The translations under genes and the position numbers were made by a program. Positions 1-10,514 of a stretch of DNA of 64,000 bases are shown here, one piece after another. The stretch is from a bacterium 1XD42-54. Lineage in GTDB: Bacteria > Bacillota > Clostridia > Lachnospirales > Lachnospiraceae. The stretch spans positions 310,001 to 374,000 of the forward strand of contig RAZH01000001.1 of assembly GCA_003612585.1 (NCBI GenBank), given 5' to 3'. Each line of letters starts with the position of its first letter. Positions within the stretch are counted from its first letter, which is position 1. The notes beneath the pieces were generated by a model. The model worked only from the letters and a program-made list of their open reading frames with translations, did no database searches and had not been told where the DNA came from.

Positions 1-224
1 ATATGTTTTCTTTTCATACATGCACCTCGTCTCTTTCTGTCATTATTTATGTTACATATTTTCTTCTATTTTTTATTCTGTTTTCCGTTTCTCAGAGTGC
101 GCGCATCTCATGTTTTTATTTTACTTCATCCGGCCTGAAAAGTAATGTCTAAATATTTGTCCTTGGACTATCTGTTTTTGTTCTGACCGGTGCAAAAAAG
201 GATATTAAAAAGAATATTTTCGTA

Positions 225-1382
225 TCAGTCCACTGTATACGGATTCGGATTCGTATGGCTGAAAAGCCATTCACGGACTGACGCATTGCTGAAATTAGCC
301 ATCCATGACCAATGTGCATTCGGAACAACCGTACCGGCAATATATTCTGTGTAAAGTATTTCTGCGCCCGCAGCCTTCGCCTCATCCCATTCTCCCAGAG
401 CCAAGGCCGCCGCATCTTCTCCGCGAAGCCATCCGTTCCAGCCTCTGTCCTCTTTATTCTGTACAGTGACAGCGCCGGCTTCCTCCAGCTGAGCCACAAG
501 TGTTCTCACATCCTCAGAAGGATTGGTGGGATCATCCACTGCATTCAGGAACCAAATGCTTTTTCCTGCGATCGCGGCTACGTCTTCGCTGGAATAATAT
601 TTATCCACTCCAGAAGAGTTGATCTGCGCTGCAAAAAGCTCCGGATAATCCATAGAGAGACGTGCAATCCCTTTGGAGCCCTGGGAAAGTCCCGAACCAT
701 AAATACGTGAAGAATCCACATTATAATTTTTAATCACTCCATCTACGAGATGTTTTGCAGCCTGAAGCTGCGGCGTAATCGCATAATCCGGAACCTCTTC
801 TGTTCCAATGTCTTTTGTCCAGGCTTCTGTTACCACCGGATTCTGCGGTGCAAGAACAAAACACGGATGTACTTCCTGCGCTTTTTCACGGGCAAATTCC
901 AAGGCACTCGGATTCGCCAGAAGCTGCGATTGGTTGTTATACCCACGCTCGCCAGAGCCATGCAGGAACAGCACAAGCGGAAGCTTCTCCATTGTCTCGT
1001 CCATCTCCTCATATCCCTCCGGAATATACAGACGATAATTCAGCTCAAATCCCGATTCCGGATCAACAAACGTGCCGCTTGTAAACTGATCTGCCAGAAG
1101 ATTTGCTTCTCTCGTAATATCAAGACGTTTTCCGTATGCCACATCTCCTGACACAGTTACCAGGTCTTCCGTCTGCGTGATCAGCGCTTCCACCGGAAGG
1201 CGATGATTAATCTTTACCTCCATATCGTTCATTTTCCCGAAATACAGAGTCGTGCCAAGTGATGCGCCCGGAACATTGCTCGTTGCCAGTTCTACTATCA
1301 CATAATTTCCAGTATACGCCACGTCTCCCGTTTTTCCTGTATCATTCACATAAACTCTGGTAACTTCCCGTCCGTGAACCAA
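225..1382 (-). pseudogene. Alpha/beta hydrolase (prolyl-oligopeptidase/esterase-like), 5'-truncated
   Basis: ORF contains LPLVLFLHGSGERG and YGSGLSQGSKG (nucleophile-elbow-like). It starts at a TTG with no RBS or signal peptide, an in-frame TGA lies a few codons upstream, and REVTRVYV looks like mid-domain sequence. Confidence 0.6.
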
Positions 1383-1462
1383 ATTGTGAAAAATTCAGCA
1401 CTGTCCCTGCCAAATGTCAAAAAAATGCCCGGTTTCAAAAGCCCTTCCCCCTCCCCGTTTCC

Positions 1463-1491
1463 TTGACTTTCCATATACGCTTTTCTATAAT
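1463..1491 (+). promoter_or_regulatory. Sigma70-type promoter TTGACT-N17-TATAAT
   Basis: TTGACT at 1463-1468, 17-nt spacer, perfect TATAAT at 1486-1491, upstream of the ATG at 1530. Confidence 0.65.
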
Positions 1492-1529
1492 AAATGTATC
1501 AATTTAGTTTTTACAGGGGGAACGGCGGC

Positions 1530-2231
1530 ATGAAAAAACAAAACATTTTTCTGATTCTTGCTCTTTTGCTTTTTTCGGCAGCCGGAATCACCGTTCTTTT
1601 CCGGAAAACAGACAGTCCGGAGCTTTCCGCCCACCATCCGCGCATTGCTGCAATTATGATTGATCCTGACGTTATTTTCTGGAACGACGTCTGGCAGGGT
1701 GTGCGCGATACAGCCGCGGAACATCACATCGCGTTATCGGAATATCCATATGAACAGTATGATTCCGATGTATCCGATCTTGTCGAGACAGCGGTGCTCG
1801 CAGGCGTTGACGGTATCCTCCTTCGTTCGCAGGATACGCCCTCCGATTCCCTCCAAAATGCCTTGCAATCTGCCAGAAGCCACAATATTTCCATTGTAAC
1901 GCTAGATGTTGACGCCGGTGAAAATTACAGAGACGCGTTTATTGCCATTGACAACCAGGCTGCCGCTGCAGAACTAGCCAAAAAAGCGGCAGAACTTCTT
2001 GCAGAGGGCAAGTCTGCTGCCATGGTAAAGACTCCCGACAAATTTATGTCACAGGCCGCCTCCTCCCGCATAGCCGCTTTTCGGGATACGTTTGAAAAAA
2101 TCCTTCCGGAATGCAAGCTTACGGTTCTTGAGTTGCCCGTAGACGAAGGTCTCCGGCTGCCTGTTCTCATGCAGTTTCTTGAGGAAGAATCAAACCTCGG
2201 ACTGCTGTTCGGCTGTGCACATCTGATCTGA
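1530..2231 (+). pseudogene. Periplasmic sugar-binding (LacI/RbsB-like) protein, C-terminally truncated
   Basis: Signal anchor MKKQNIFLILALLLFSAAG, then a periplasmic-binding fold (RIAAIMIDPDVIFWNDVWQGV...GVDGILL). It stops at GCAHLI*; a family-like C-terminal tail (DLKKRKDLIPTPFRLITPDNFDSSF*) follows in another frame. Confidence 0.65.
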
Positions 2232-2318
2232 AAAAAAGAAAGGATCTGATCCCTACACCATTTCGGCTGATCACACCCGACAACTTTGACAGCTCATTCT
2301 GACCAAGGAGGAGGAACT

Positions 2319-3821
2319 ATGTATTCTTTGCTGATTGTGGAAGATGAATTATTGCCGCGAACCGCACTTCATTCAATGATTACAACTAACTTTCCGGAAT
2401 TTACCGATGTCCGCGAAGCTGCAAGCAGCGAAGAGGCAATGGAAATTATGCGTACATACCGGCCGGATATCCTCCTGGTAGATATCAACCTCCCGGGCCG
2501 GACAGGTCTGGAGCTGTGCCAGCAGCTTGCCGATCAGGGACTCGCCGGCCACACGATCATTACTACGGCTTACGGCCGCTTCAGTTATGCCAGACAGGCA
2601 ATGGACATTGGCTGCCAGGCCTATCTTCTGAAGCCGATCAATGACAGAGAGCTGGAGGCAGCACTCAAAAAATGCATTGCTCAGATAGAAAAAACAAAAC
2701 ACACCACTCATATCACCCAAGGCCTGGAAACCATGCGCAGCTACATCCAACCCTATATGCTGCGCAGTTTCAGAGAAAACGGCCTCGCTCCGTCACTGCT
2801 TCAAAACGGCTACGGATGGCCTCAGGACGGACATTTATCTTCTTTTTTCCTGAAATGGCAGACCGCACTTGACGACGAAGCCAGCTTAAACCTGCTGTGC
2901 TCCTGGAATTCTATTTTTCAGAGTGCCTTTCATATCATTGCTGACGTCTCCCATGGTACACTTTCTATTTTGCTGCAGCAGAAACCTTTTGCCAAACAGT
3001 GTCCTGTCCGTACTTCCTTCTGGCTCTTTACAAGTCTTGCTGTCCGGCAAAGTACAAAAAAAACCGGTACCTCCGGCAAACTCGCGTTTTCAGGTCCCTT
3101 TTCCGATTATCAGCAGTTAAATCATGCGTTTCAAAATGAAGCAGGCCTTCTCTTCGCCCAGACGATACCAGAACAGCCTTACCTTGAGGCCGGTTCTTTC
3201 CTTGGCAAAACCTGTTTTTCCAAAAAAAGACGAAACGTACTACGCCAGAAAATCGTACAGCGTTTCCGCGAAAAAAAGCTGGAACGCGCAGCGTCTATGC
3301 TGGATCGTATTGAAAAAGAGAATCCGGAGCAGATGATACAGCTTCTTCTCAAATCCCTTTGGACCTTTTGGCCGGCTCTTGATATCGCTGCCATCTGGAG
3401 TACCCTTGCAGACCTGTCTTTCGGCGCATCCGGAATCCATCGGTGGCTGCGCCAGATCTGGAAGCACCATCTTTCAGGATCACAGCAGCTTCCATCTGAT
3501 TCTGTTGACACCGCGCTACGGATTATGCAGACGCGCTATACGGCGCCCCTTTCTGAAGCCTGTGTTGCAGAGGAAGTCGGATTAAGCCAGTCTTACTTTT
3601 CACGGTTGTTTAAACAAAAAACAGGAGAAAACTTTTCAACTGTCCTGCTCAGAATACGCCTGCAGCATGCGCGCGAACAGCTGGACCGTGGCGCCAGTGA
3701 CCTCAATCAGATCGCCGCTGACTGCGGCTTTGCTTCCGGCCGATATCTTGATATGAACTTCAGACAGCTTTACGGACTTCCGGTCGCACAGTACTGTCTT
3801 CAGAAAGGAGAAGAAGCTTGA
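2319..3821 (+). CDS. Response regulator, REC + AraC-type HTH (YesN-like)
   Basis: REC motifs (LLIVEDE, LLVDINLPG, LLKPI) and C-terminal AraC HTH (VGLSQSYFSRLFKQKTGENFS). AAGGAGGAGG precedes the ATG at 2319. Confidence 0.9.
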   Translation: MYSLLIVEDELLPRTALHSMITTNFPEFTDVREAASSEEAMEIMRTYRPDILLVDINLPGRTGLELCQQLADQGLAGHTIITTAYGRFSYARQAMDIGCQAYLLKPINDRELEAALKKCIAQIEKTKHTTHITQGLETMRSYIQPYMLRSFRENGLAPSLLQNGYGWPQDGHLSSFFLKWQTALDDEASLNLLCSWNSIFQSAFHIIADVSHGTLSILLQQKPFAKQCPVRTSFWLFTSLAVRQSTKKTGTSGKLAFSGPFSDYQQLNHAFQNEAGLLFAQTIPEQPYLEAGSFLGKTCFSKKRRNVLRQKIVQRFREKKLERAASMLDRIEKENPEQMIQLLLKSLWTFWPALDIAAIWSTLADLSFGASGIHRWLRQIWKHHLSGSQQLPSDSVDTALRIMQTRYTAPLSEACVAEEVGLSQSYFSRLFKQKTGENFSTVLLRIRLQHAREQLDRGASDLNQIAADCGFASGRYLDMNFRQLYGLPVAQYCLQKGEEA

Positions 3822-5293
3822 AACACATTTTCTCACTTACATATACCAGTCTCCGCACGAATCTGATGATCCGCTGTATATCGCTCGTAGTTATGATTAC
3901 CGCAGCCATGGGGTGTCTGCTCGGGATTATGCGGCATGAAAATTCTTCTGTCCTTCGCATGCTGGAGCAGGAAATGATTTCGAATCATTACTTTTCAGAA
4001 ATCTCCCATTTGCAGGGACAGCTTCTTGCCTACATCAATACGGATTACGAAGAGGATGCGGAACAATGCCGTAAAATTGTCGAACAGTGCGTCTCTTACG
4101 CCGAAACACTGTCGAATTATTACGCCCATCCCCAATTTGACGATCAACTTCATATGGCGTTATCCTTACAGGAGGCGCTGGAGCTCTTCCTTGCCACCCC
4201 GAGCAGCAGTTCCTCGCATTTTTACCGCCAGGTAACCCATATCGCCAAACTGATCCAAAACGGCGAACGCTTTCTCTCCCGAATCGAACAACAGCTTATT
4301 GACGAAAATATCCGCGCCTTCCGCCGCATGCAGGTCCTGCGTACCGGAATGATCGCAGCTCTGGCTGCCGCTGTGCTATCACTTGGCTTGTGGTTCAGCT
4401 ATCGGATTGCCAATCGTATGGTGGAACCGATCGAACAGCTCACCGACCAGGTACAAAAAGCAGAATCCGAATTTCTTTCCTATCGACCGGAACAGAAGGT
4501 ATCGGAGAATTCCGATGAAATTGCCGTGCTTTCTCACGCATTCTACAGTATGATTACAACGCTTCAAACACAGACAAGAGAAAAAAATGAAAAAATAGAA
4601 ATGCAACAGAAATTAAATGAACTTAATTTTCAGAACATGCAGATGAAGGTCCATCTTGCGCAGAGCAAACTTTGTATTACGCAGGCGCTAATCCACCCTC
4701 ATTTTCTGTTTAACTGCCTGAACACGATTTCAAGCATTGAATATCTGGAAGGTGCAGTTCGATCCAGAAAAACCACGCAACTGATCGCAACGTTCCTGCG
4801 CGATGCGCTTTCCCGTGTGGGCAGCATTGTCAAAATCCGGGAGGAACTGGAAAGCATCCAGCGCTACGTGGAAATCCAGAAACTTCGTTTCGGAGAGCGC
4901 ATTGCCTATGAAGCATACGTCCAGGACGACTGCCTGGATGCCCGGATTCCGGCAATGTCTCTTCAGCCTATTATTGAAAACGCCATCGTTCACGGTATCG
5001 GCCGCACACCCCGCGACGGTCGTATTCTTTTAAATATCTCGCAAAAAGAGGAACGTGTTCACGTTCACGTATATGACAGTGGGCGCGGCATCTCTTACGC
5101 GCAGATTGCAAATATAAAGGAAGCCCTTCAAAAAAACATCCTCGATGAAGGCAATCCATACATCGGCCTGAAAAGTACTATGGCCCTTCTGAAATCATGC
5201 TTTCACGAGGATGTTGTGCTGGACCTGAAAAGTTTGGAAGGCCAGTATACCTCCGTGTATCTGGACTTTCCGCTGTTTCTCAGTGACAGATAA
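3818..5293 (+). CDS. Sensor histidine kinase (YesM-like, HAMP + His_kinase + HATPase_c)
   Basis: ALIHPHFLFNCLNTISS H-box, PIIENAIVHGIG N-box; 4-nt overlap with the upstream regulator. Confidence 0.9.
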   Translation: MKHIFSLTYTSLRTNLMIRCISLVVMITAAMGCLLGIMRHENSSVLRMLEQEMISNHYFSEISHLQGQLLAYINTDYEEDAEQCRKIVEQCVSYAETLSNYYAHPQFDDQLHMALSLQEALELFLATPSSSSSHFYRQVTHIAKLIQNGERFLSRIEQQLIDENIRAFRRMQVLRTGMIAALAAAVLSLGLWFSYRIANRMVEPIEQLTDQVQKAESEFLSYRPEQKVSENSDEIAVLSHAFYSMITTLQTQTREKNEKIEMQQKLNELNFQNMQMKVHLAQSKLCITQALIHPHFLFNCLNTISSIEYLEGAVRSRKTTQLIATFLRDALSRVGSIVKIREELESIQRYVEIQKLRFGERIAYEAYVQDDCLDARIPAMSLQPIIENAIVHGIGRTPRDGRILLNISQKEERVHVHVYDSGRGISYAQIANIKEALQKNILDEGNPYIGLKSTMALLKSCFHEDVVLDLKSLEGQYTSVYLDFPLFLSDR

Positions 5294-5296
5294 CTG

Positions 5297-6343
5297 CTAT
5301 TTCACAAAGAACCGATAGGACGTCGTTGTTCTGTATGGTTCTCCTGCCTTCAGAATCGGCTTCGGAAAGCCCTCCTGATTGATCGAGTTCGGATAATACT
5401 GGGATTCCAGACAGAAGCCCTGCCGTTTTTTGTAAATGACTCCTCCCTTGCCTTCGTGATCTGTGATAAAATTGCCGGCATAGAACTGTACGCCGCAGCA
5501 GTCGGTAAATGCTTCCATTGCAATACCTGTGCGGTCACAGTATGCCTCTGCCATTTTTTTCATCTCACCGTTCTTTTCAGACAGCACGTAATTGTGGTCA
5601 TAGCCTCCGACAAACTTCAGCTGCTCAAAATCAGCCTCTATATCCCTGCCAATTGGCTTTGCAACAAGGAAATCCATCGGCGTACCCGCTACCGGTGCAA
5701 TCTCTCCGGTCGGAATTGCCTTGCCATCCCTGACCGGTGTATACGCCTTTGCCAGAAGCAAAAGCTCGTGATCCTCCATCGAACCTCCGTCATGGCCCGC
5801 CAGATTGAAATACGAATGGTTTGTGAGATTTGCTACCGTATCCTGATCGGACATTCCTTCATAAGCCAGAATGATTTCATTTTCATCCGTCAGCGTATAG
5901 GTAACAGATACCCGGAAATTCCCTGGGAAGCCCTGGTCTCCATCGGGACTTTCGATTGTGAAAGTAATCTTGTTTTTTGTTTCATCCAGGTCAGACACCT
6001 GCCATTTACGTCTGTCAAAACCATCCTGCCCGCTGTGCAGGTTGTTCTCATTGTCATTCTGGTACATCTGGTACATTGTCCCGTTTATTTCAAAACGTCC
6101 CTGGTCAATGCGGTTGCCGCTACGCCCGATTACTGCACCAAAATAGCATGTATTCTTGAGATAAGCCTCCGGCGTATCGTAGCCCAGAACCACATCGCGC
6201 ACGACGCCCTCCCGGTCCGGAAGCTGTACGCTCACAAGTGTCGCACCTAAATCAGTGACAGCCATTGTCATGTTGTTTTTGTTGGTAAACGAATACAGGG
6301 ACAGCGGGGTACCGTCCGGCATCGTTCCGAAATTCTTCTTCAT
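5297..6343 (-). CDS. galM: Aldose 1-epimerase (galactose mutarotase)
   Basis: LTNHSYFNLAGH, GGYDHNYVL, GVQFYAGNF motifs. Confidence 0.9.
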   Translation of the reverse strand: MKKNFGTMPDGTPLSLYSFTNKNNMTMAVTDLGATLVSVQLPDREGVVRDVVLGYDTPEAYLKNTCYFGAVIGRSGNRIDQGRFEINGTMYQMYQNDNENNLHSGQDGFDRRKWQVSDLDETKNKITFTIESPDGDQGFPGNFRVSVTYTLTDENEIILAYEGMSDQDTVANLTNHSYFNLAGHDGGSMEDHELLLLAKAYTPVRDGKAIPTGEIAPVAGTPMDFLVAKPIGRDIEADFEQLKFVGGYDHNYVLSEKNGEMKKMAEAYCDRTGIAMEAFTDCCGVQFYAGNFITDHEGKGGVIYKKRQGFCLESQYYPNSINQEGFPKPILKAGEPYRTTTSYRFFVK

Positions 6344-6361
6344 ACTTTTACTCCTGCCTGA

Positions 6362-7846
6362 TTATGCAAATGGATTTTCTGTCCGATATGGTACATGCTT
6401 CGGATGATTGTAGCCGATCTCATCCGGGCAGACACCGATGTATTTAAACACCTCGTACAAAGCCTTGCCATGGTGACCGAATGCCACCGCTCCGTGATGC
6501 GGATAGTTACCCTCGATCAGCACATGACGGTAAAAACGTCCCATCTCCGGAATTGCAAAGATACCAATACCGCCAAAGGACCGCGTTGCCACAGGAAGAA
6601 CCTCTCCCTGCGCCACATATGCGCGCAGCACATTGTCTGACGTACTCTGCAGACGGAAGAATGTAATATCACCCGGAACAATATCTCCCTCCAGCGTGCC
6701 CTGCGTCACCTCTTCCGGAAGGCTTCTTGCCATAATCAGCTGGTATTTCATATCGCACGAAGACAGCTTCTTCGCATTTGTGTTGCCGCAGTGGAATCCC
6801 ATAAAGGTATCCTTATGTGTATAATCAAACTTGCCTTTGATCTCAGATTCATACATATCTGCCGGTACAGAATTGTTAATATCGAGCAATGTAACGATAT
6901 CGCCGCTCACACAAGTTCCGATAAACTCAGAAAGTGCGCCGTAAATATCTACCTCGCAGGACACCGGAATCCCGCGGCCCGTCAGACGGCTGTTTACATA
7001 GCACGGTACAAATCCGAACTGTGTCTGGAACGCCGGCCAGCACTTGCCTGCTATTGCAACGTACTTCCGGTACCCTTTGTGCTCCTCCACCCAGTCAAGC
7101 AGCGTCAGTTCGTACTGCGCAAGCTTCGCAAGAATTTCAGGCTTTTTATTTCCTGCTCCAAGCTCTACTTCCATGTCCTTTATCACATCAGGAATACGTG
7201 GGTCATCCGCATGCTTATTAAACGCTTCAAACAAATCAAGCTCTGAATTTTCCTCAATCTCCACGCCGAGATTATAAAGCTGCTTGATCGGTGCATTGCA
7301 TGCCAGGAAATTCAGCGGACGCGGCCCAAAACTGATAATCTTCAGATTTTTCAGTCCAACAACTGCACGTGCGATCGGAACAAACTCATGAATCATATCT
7401 GCACATTCCTCTGCCGTCCCTACCGGGTACTCCGGAATGTATGCTCTGATATTTCTCAGTTTCAGATTGTAGCTAGCATTGAGCATGCCGCAGTACGCAT
7501 CGCCGCGCCCCTGCATCAGATTATCACCGGTCTCCTCAGCTGCTGCCACAAACATAGCCGGTCCGTCAAAATGCTTTGCAAGAAGTGTTTCAGAAATCTC
7601 CGGCCCGAAATTGCCAAGATAAACCACAATCGCCTCACAGCCAGCAGCCTTTACATCTTCAAGCGCCTGTACCATATGGATTTCACTCTCAACGATGCAC
7701 ACCGGACATTCATAAATATCTGCTGCATCATACTTTGCCTTGTAAGCCTCCACCAGAGCCTTTCTTCTGTTCACAGACAGAGACTCCGGGAAACAGTCAC
7801 GGCTTACGGCCACGATTCCAATTTTTACTTTTGGAATATTGTTCAT
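6362..7846 (-). CDS. L-fucose/L-arabinose isomerase-family protein
   Basis: Fucose-isomerase-family architecture (CWPAFQTQFGFVPCYVNSRLTGRGIPVSCEVDIYGA; GNYPHHGAVAFGH). Start placed at MNNIPK after AGGAGG. Confidence 0.8.
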   Translation of the reverse strand: MNNIPKVKIGIVAVSRDCFPESLSVNRRKALVEAYKAKYDAADIYECPVCIVESEIHMVQALEDVKAAGCEAIVVYLGNFGPEISETLLAKHFDGPAMFVAAAEETGDNLMQGRGDAYCGMLNASYNLKLRNIRAYIPEYPVGTAEECADMIHEFVPIARAVVGLKNLKIISFGPRPLNFLACNAPIKQLYNLGVEIEENSELDLFEAFNKHADDPRIPDVIKDMEVELGAGNKKPEILAKLAQYELTLLDWVEEHKGYRKYVAIAGKCWPAFQTQFGFVPCYVNSRLTGRGIPVSCEVDIYGALSEFIGTCVSGDIVTLLDINNSVPADMYESEIKGKFDYTHKDTFMGFHCGNTNAKKLSSCDMKYQLIMARSLPEEVTQGTLEGDIVPGDITFFRLQSTSDNVLRAYVAQGEVLPVATRSFGGIGIFAIPEMGRFYRHVLIEGNYPHHGAVAFGHHGKALYEVFKYIGVCPDEIGYNHPKHVPYRTENPFA

Positions 7847-7975
7847 CTTTTTATCCTCCTGATTCTTATTTTTTATATCATTGAAGTGTACACAGTACAC
7901 TTTTGTTTCCTCTATCTTACGGTCAGTCCGGAATTTCCGGTCATCAGATACCGGCCCTGACTTTATCCTTTTTCA

Positions 7976-9445
7976 CTACAACAACGCTTCAAAGAGCGGC
8001 CTGCACGTCGGATAAATCTGTTTAAACTGTGCATACCTTGCCTCATATTTTTCTACCAACGCTGCCTCGGGTTCTACTGTGTCCACAATCCGCACCAGCT
8101 TTTCTGCCGCATCCTCCACCGATGCAAACACTCCGCAGGCAACGGCTGCCAGCATCGCACCGCCAAGAGCCGGACCTTCCTCGCTCTCAATCACATCGAC
8201 TTTCAGGTTCAGTACATTGGCAATAATCTTCTTCCACAGAAGACTTTTTGCTCCGCCGCCACAGATCTTTGTGCGTTCAATCTGAATGCCAAGTGCCCTG
8301 GCCACTTCAAGTGAATCCCGCAACGCAAATGCCACGCCTTCCAGTACAGCCTGCGTCATATCGGCTCTCGTCGTATCCATCGTCATTCCAATAAAGGTCG
8401 CACGCGCATTCGGATTGTTATGAGGCGAACGTTCTCCCATCAGATACGGCAGAAAATACACATGGTTTTCGCCCAGCTTTTCAATCTGTTTCTGCTCACC
8501 GGCATAGTCTTTTGTGCCGATAATCTCATCCATCCACCATTTGTTGCACGAAGCCGCACTCAACATACATCCCATCAGATGATAATGCCCGTCTGCATGT
8601 GCAAATGCATGTAACGCATTAAACTTATCTACGCCGAACTTTTTCGATGAAATAAAGATCGTACCACTCGTTCCAAGGGATATATTACACATGCCGTCCC
8701 CGACTGTTCCGGTACCGACTGCTGCTGCCGCATTGTCTCCGGCTCCTGCCACAATCTTTACCTGCTCCGGAATATCAAGTTCTTTTGCAATCGCCGGAAG
8801 AACGGTCCCCACTGCTTCGTAACTCTCGTATACCTTTGCCATCTGTGCTTCCGACACACCACAAATCTCGAGCATTTCTCTCGACCAGCACCGGTTCTTT
8901 ACATCAAAGACCAGCATGCCCGATGCATCTGATACGTCCGTACAGTGCACACCGGAAAGCCGGTAGGCAATGTAATCCTTCGGAAGCATAATCTTTGCAA
9001 TCCTTGCAAAATGTTCTGGCTCTTTATTTTTAACCCAGAGAAGCTTCGGCGCTGTAAAACCGGTAAATGAAATATTTGCCGTATATTCCGACAGCTTTTC
9101 CTTTCCGATCACCTGATTCAGATAATCACATTCTTCGTATGTACGCCCATCGTTCCACAGAAGCGCCGGCCGGATCACCTGATCCTTATCGTCAAGAATC
9201 ACAAGGCCGTGCATCTGGCCGCCAAAACTGATCCCCGCAACCTGGCTCCGGTCACAGTCTGCGAACAGCTCTTTTAATCCTGCCATCGTCTGCTCATACC
9301 AGTCCTCCGGATTCTGCTCAGACCAGCCCGGATTGGGAAAATAAATCGGGTACTCTTTCGATACAATCTTGTGAATCTTCCCGGATTCGTCCATCAAAAG
9401 AAGCTTGACAGCCGAAGTACCGAGGTCAATACCTGCATAAAACAT
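7976..9445 (-). CDS. xylB: Xylulokinase-like FGGY carbohydrate kinase
   Basis: GIDLGTSAVKLLL, ISFGGQMHGLV, GAGDNAAAAVGTG, CGGGAKS. Confidence 0.9.
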   Translation of the reverse strand: MFYAGIDLGTSAVKLLLMDESGKIHKIVSKEYPIYFPNPGWSEQNPEDWYEQTMAGLKELFADCDRSQVAGISFGGQMHGLVILDDKDQVIRPALLWNDGRTYEECDYLNQVIGKEKLSEYTANISFTGFTAPKLLWVKNKEPEHFARIAKIMLPKDYIAYRLSGVHCTDVSDASGMLVFDVKNRCWSREMLEICGVSEAQMAKVYESYEAVGTVLPAIAKELDIPEQVKIVAGAGDNAAAAVGTGTVGDGMCNISLGTSGTIFISSKKFGVDKFNALHAFAHADGHYHLMGCMLSAASCNKWWMDEIIGTKDYAGEQKQIEKLGENHVYFLPYLMGERSPHNNPNARATFIGMTMDTTRADMTQAVLEGVAFALRDSLEVARALGIQIERTKICGGGAKSLLWKKIIANVLNLKVDVIESEEGPALGGAMLAAVACGVFASVEDAAEKLVRIVDTVEPEAALVEKYEARYAQFKQIYPTCRPLFEALL

Positions 9446-9517
9446 GAAATCCCCCTTTTCTCTCAACTCTCTTTCAATTCTACAGAAACAGGCCTGACAG
9501 AGCGTACGCTGTTCTTT

Positions 9518-10438
9518 TTAGCTGGGAATTACATGCAGCTGTGAATCCGGCGAAGCCCCCGTCATAATCTCAATCGCTTCTGGAAGATTCCAAAGCTCCA
9601 CCTCTGTATGCTCTCCGCCATTCTCGCCGTCCCGTGTCCATGCCACCGGAAGCGCTGATGTTATTTTAAGATACTTTGTTTTAAACCGCACGACATTTTT
9701 GCTTGTCTCATCCTTCATCAGAATCGCCGTAATAACCTCCGGCCAGTCAGCCAGATTCTGAGGCGTGCGTACCAGCATAACCTCAAACAGCCCGTCATTC
9801 AGCTCCACATTTTTCCCGGTTAGCCCACGGATGCCCGCCACTGAGGTAGAATTGGAAACCATCCCATACATGAACTCTCCCTCATCGGTGAATTCCTCGC
9901 TCTCTATCCGAAGGAAATAGCTCTTCCAGCTTCCCACCCGCTTCATGCCCTCCAGGAGGTAGGCAGTATGGCCCAGCATGTTTTTCAGCTCCTGATTCGT
10001 CTGATAGGAAACATCGGTCAGAAAACCGAAAGCCGCCACATAAACGAAATACGCATCATTGAATTTACCGATATCACATGCAAAAGGATCTCCTTTTACA
10101 ATCAGCTCTGCAGCCTGCTCCATCTGCTTCGGAATACCGAGACTGTTTCCAAAATCATTCGTACTGCCCGCCGGTATGTAACCGATGGTCCGCTTTACTC
10201 CGCTTTGCATCAGCCCGCTTACCACCTCGTCCAGCGTGCCGTCGCCGCCGCTGCAGACCACCTCGTCGTAATCCCCGGCACATCTTTTTATAATATCGCT
10301 GGCATCCAGACCTTTTTTCGTCGGATATACCGTTATCTCATAACCATTTGCTGAAAAAAGCTCCAGAATTGCTGAAAGATGGTTCCTGATCAATCCCTTT
10401 CCTGATCTGGGATTGTACACAAACAGCATTTTTTTCAT
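9518..10438 (-). CDS. Diacylglycerol kinase family lipid kinase (YegS/DgkB-like)
   Basis: FVYNPRSGKG, CSGGDGTLDEVVSGL, GYIPAGSTNDFGNSLG. Confidence 0.9.
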   Translation of the reverse strand: MKKMLFVYNPRSGKGLIRNHLSAILELFSANGYEITVYPTKKGLDASDIIKRCAGDYDEVVCSGGDGTLDEVVSGLMQSGVKRTIGYIPAGSTNDFGNSLGIPKQMEQAAELIVKGDPFACDIGKFNDAYFVYVAAFGFLTDVSYQTNQELKNMLGHTAYLLEGMKRVGSWKSYFLRIESEEFTDEGEFMYGMVSNSTSVAGIRGLTGKNVELNDGLFEVMLVRTPQNLADWPEVITAILMKDETSKNVVRFKTKYLKITSALPVAWTRDGENGGEHTEVELWNLPEAIEIMTGASPDSQLHVIPS

Positions 10439-10514
10439 ATCCTGTCTCCTGTACTGTTTTCTATCTTATAATTTTGCCTGATCTCTCACAAGACAAATTA
10501 TTGTCAAATTATCT

